Shown: positions 12,857 through 14,672 of the stretch, piece by piece
How the letters are laid out: every line of letters starts with the position of its first letter
Position numbering within the stretch: position 1 is the stretch's first letter
Notes under the pieces: generated by a model
Database searches by the model: none
Told to the model about the DNA's origin: nothing
What the model saw: the letters and a program-made list of their open reading frames with translations, nothing else
Assembly: GCA_028817255.1 (NCBI GenBank)
Contig: JAPPQA010000186.1
Span: 1 to 14,672 of the forward strand
Length of the DNA: 14,672 nucleotides
From: Gammaproteobacteria bacterium
Lineage (GTDB): Bacteria > Pseudomonadota > Gammaproteobacteria > Porifericomitales > Porifericomitaceae
Reading direction: 5' to 3'
Position numbers and translations under genes: made by a program

Positions 12857-13898
12857 GGAACTCGTTCAGGCGCTTCGCCGCCAGGCGGGCAACCGTGGAA
12901 TCCGGGAATTTTCGCATCACCTGCTCCAGCGTCTTGCGGGCTTGTTGCTGGTCGCCCAGTTCGTATTGGCTGTATCCGATTTTCAGGAGGGCGTCAGGGT
13001 ACTTGAGGCTGGCGGGGTAGCCGGAGAGCAGCTTTTGGTATTCGACGACGGCCGTCTGGTACCGTTGCGACACATAAAACGCCTCCGCCAGCCAATATTG
13101 CGCGTTGTCCGCCAACTCGCCCTCCGGGTATTTCGTCAGGTATTCCTGGAAGGCCTCGATGGCATGGTCGTAGTGAGACTGCTTGAGGAAGTTAAAGGCC
13201 TTTTCGTATGCGGCTTGCTCTTGCAAGGGATCTTGTTCCCATGGCACTTCCGCCGGGGTTGCCGCCGGGGGCTGTTGCGGAGCCGTTATAGCGGGTATCG
13301 CCGCCGCGGCAGGCGGTTGCGGCGCAGCCGGCGGCGCATTCGGGGGCGCAGCCGGGGGCGCCGCTTGCGGCGGCAGCGTCTGGGCGGAGTCCCCGTCCCG
13401 GGGGGGCGCCGCCGCCTCGGCGCCTGCCTGGCGGGGCGCCGGCGCGGCTTCGGCCGTCGGTAATTCTCCGTTTGCGGCGCCGTTTGCGGGCACGGCTGCC
13501 CCGGCCTCAAGGGGAGAATACTGCCCGGAGTCCGCCGACAGTTCATCGTCGGCGGGCGCGGTCGGCTGTTGCAGCTTTTCCGTCAGCAGTTGTATCCGCC
13601 GGTCCAGGTCGGCGTAGAGATCCTGCTGTTTTTTCTTCATGTTGTTTACCGCGTGCTCCTGCAGTTCGAGTACGCCATGCAGGCGGCGGGTCTCGTCGCG
13701 AAGCTGGTCGAGGCGCTGCGAGATTTCCAGCAGCGCGCTGCTGCCCGCAAAGCGCTCGACCCGGCTCAGCCGCTGTTCGATCTCGGCGGCCCACTGGGAG
13801 GCCTCGGGCGTCTCCGGCTGCGTCTCCTGGGACAGGGCGCCCGGAGCCGCCGGCAACAGAACGACGGCGGCAACCAGGGAGGCGAATGCCCGTGTCAT
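12840..13898 (-). CDS. cpoB: Cell division coordinator CpoB (YbgF, Tol-Pal associated)
   Basis: 352 residues. A signal peptide MTRAFASLVAAVVLLPAAPGALS (1-23) exports it to the periplasm. Residues 35-112 are a coiled coil (EQRLSRVERF, QRLDQLRDETRRLHG, MKKKQQDLYADLDRR), the trimerisation region. Residues about 113-222 are a Pro/Ala-rich low-complexity linker, and 224-350 hold three TPR-like repeats (AYEKAFNFLKQSHYDHAIEAF, AQYWLAEAFYVSQRYQTAV, ALLKIGYSQYELGDQQQA). CpoB coordinates PBP1B and Tol-Pal during constriction. E. coli CpoB is 263 residues; most of the extra length here is the linker. I chose the ATG at 13898 because it starts a proper signal peptide; it is 10 nt after the pal stop. Confidence 0.93.
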   Translation of the reverse strand: MTRAFASLVAAVVLLPAAPGALSQETQPETPEASQWAAEIEQRLSRVERFAGSSALLEISQRLDQLRDETRRLHGVLELQEHAVNNMKKKQQDLYADLDRRIQLLTEKLQQPTAPADDELSADSGQYSPLEAGAAVPANGAANGELPTAEAAPAPRQAGAEAAAPPRDGDSAQTLPPQAAPPAAPPNAPPAAPQPPAAAAIPAITAPQQPPAATPAEVPWEQDPLQEQAAYEKAFNFLKQSHYDHAIEAFQEYLTKYPEGELADNAQYWLAEAFYVSQRYQTAVVEYQKLLSGYPASLKYPDALLKIGYSQYELGDQQQARKTLEQVMRKFPDSTVARLAAKRLNEFRAQKP

Positions 13899-13908
13899 GC
13901 GTCCGGCT

Positions 13909-14454
13909 TCAATACGCGAGGTCAACACGCCGGTTGAGGCGCCAGGCCTCTTCGTCGTGGCCCTCGGCAAAAGGCTGTTCCTCCCCGTAACTAATGGTGC
14001 GGACCTGGCTGGTTTCCGCCCCCATCAGGCTTAACAGTTGCCGGACGGCGATCGCCCGGCGCTCTCCCAGCGCCAGGTTGTATTCCCGGGTGCCGCGTTC
14101 GTCGGCATGCCCTTCCAGCCGGACCTCGAGCCCCGGGTTCTGCAACATGTGGTTGGCATGCGCCTCGATCACCGGGTGGTACTCCTGAGGAATGAGATCG
14201 CTGTCGTAGTCGAAGTAAATGCTACGCTGCTCAAGCAGGTGCTCCTTCGTCTCCGCCAGGGCGCTCCCTTCGCCCCCCCCCTCCGGGTCGTCAATCCCGT
14301 AGGTCGTTCCTTCCTGGGTCTCTAGTTCCGCCGCCGGGGGATTGCGGTCCTCCACCGCCGGCGGTTCCTGCTGGGCGGCCCGGGAGCAGCCGACGACGAG
14401 GAGAAAAAAGAGCAGCGGATATGCCGCGGCAACGGTATGGCGCCTTGTTCGCAT
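13909..14454 (-). CDS. pal: Peptidoglycan-associated lipoprotein Pal
   Basis: 181 residues. A basic n-region MRTRRH and hydrophobic AYPLLFFLLVVGC give a lipobox with Cys23 as the lipidation site, anchoring it in the outer membrane. A short acidic, Pro-rich tether follows, then the OmpA-like domain: IYFDYDSDLI, NPGLEVRLEGHADERGTREYN, LALGERRA and NRRVDLAY, with the Asp/Arg pair that binds meso-diaminopimelate. Pal links the outer membrane to peptidoglycan as part of Tol-Pal. The ATG at 14454 has GGAG 9 nt upstream (14464-14467) and is preferred over the ATG at 14469, which lies inside that ribosome site. cpoB follows, as usual; tolB is not recognisable upstream within the window. Confidence 0.95.
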   Translation of the reverse strand: MRTRRHTVAAAYPLLFFLLVVGCSRAAQQEPPAVEDRNPPAAELETQEGTTYGIDDPEGGGEGSALAETKEHLLEQRSIYFDYDSDLIPQEYHPVIEAHANHMLQNPGLEVRLEGHADERGTREYNLALGERRAIAVRQLLSLMGAETSQVRTISYGEEQPFAEGHDEEAWRLNRRVDLAY

Positions 14455-14672
14455 GAGGGTTTTCTCCATTTGGCTCGAAAAACGGTGTCGCTAGACCCCT
14501 TGGACGGGATAGTACCGCAGGTTGCCGGCAGTTGGCATCCCCGGCGCGTCTCCGGCAGGCCGGGCCGGGCGGCGCCCAGCCGTTACGCAATCGAAGCGAA
14601 ACGATTCCCACCCCGCCCTGGAGGGTAGATTCCTGCCCCCGTTAATGCAGTAAAGACAAGCCAGGGGCAAGC
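14455..14672. other. Spacer upstream of pal
   Basis: 218 bp to the window edge with no recognisable gene. A minus-strand frame ending at the TAA at 14642-14644 enters from outside, but only about nine residues are visible and they do not resemble the TolB C-terminus. TACTAT on the minus strand near 14510 is a possible -10 for pal, without a good -35. Confidence 0.4.

Noticed and set aside
1..14672. CRISPR array, tRNA, rRNA or insertion sequence
   Set aside because: No regularly spaced repeats, no cloverleaf-like or rRNA sequence, and no transposase recognised on either strand.

Overview
The window looks like a high-GC (about two thirds by eye) gammaproteobacterial chromosome segment. It carries almost entirely housekeeping envelope and regulatory genes, plus one lower-GC accessory gene at the left edge. 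The strongest taxonomic signal is gene order: antiporter (YrbG type)-kdsD-kdsC-lptC-lptA-lptB-rpoN-hpf-ptsN-rapZ on the minus strand is the classic enterobacterial/gammaproteobacterial lpt-rpoN cluster. The right end has the equally typical pal-cpoB-queE-queC order.

Layout. 1-368: no convincing gene; short dispersed-repeat fragments and hairpins. 369-1589 (-): stand-alone AAA+/Orc1-Cdc6-like ATPase with a winged-helix tail and its own AT-rich promoter containing a large palindrome. It sits where npr (the phosphocarrier gene after rapZ in E. coli) would be expected. 1760-9464 (-): the lpt/kds/rpoN/pts operon, nearly every junction overlapping. 9465-9665: divergent spacer. 9666-11387 (+): amgK-murU, the anomeric kinase/uridylyltransferase pair of cell-wall sugar recycling. 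11388-11448: convergent gap. 11449-14454 (-): pal, cpoB, queE and queC (transcribed in that order). 14455-14672: spacer upstream of pal.

How it works together. KdsD and KdsC make Kdo for LPS. LptC, LptA and LptB are parts of the machine that carries LPS across the periplasm. RpoN, HPF, EIIA(Ntr) and RapZ form the nitrogen-PTS/ribosome-hibernation/amino-sugar regulatory block. AmgK-MurU recycle MurNAc to UDP-MurNAc. Pal and CpoB serve outer-membrane constriction at division. QueE/QueC make the queuosine precursor.

Most notable observations: (1) hpf and ptsN are one uninterrupted reading frame with no stop in any frame near the junction, predicting a 265-residue HPF-EIIA(Ntr) fusion; (2) the amgK/murU junction is a 14-bp tandem triplication in which amgK's stop, two five-codon mini-ORFs and murU are chained by three successive ATGA overlaps; (3) lptC and lptA overlap out of frame, with no ordinary lptA start near its signal peptide; (4) the accessory ATPase has a near-perfect sigma-70 promoter with a 34-bp imperfect palindrome at the expected transcription start. 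All functional calls are from reading the sequence; no database search was run.
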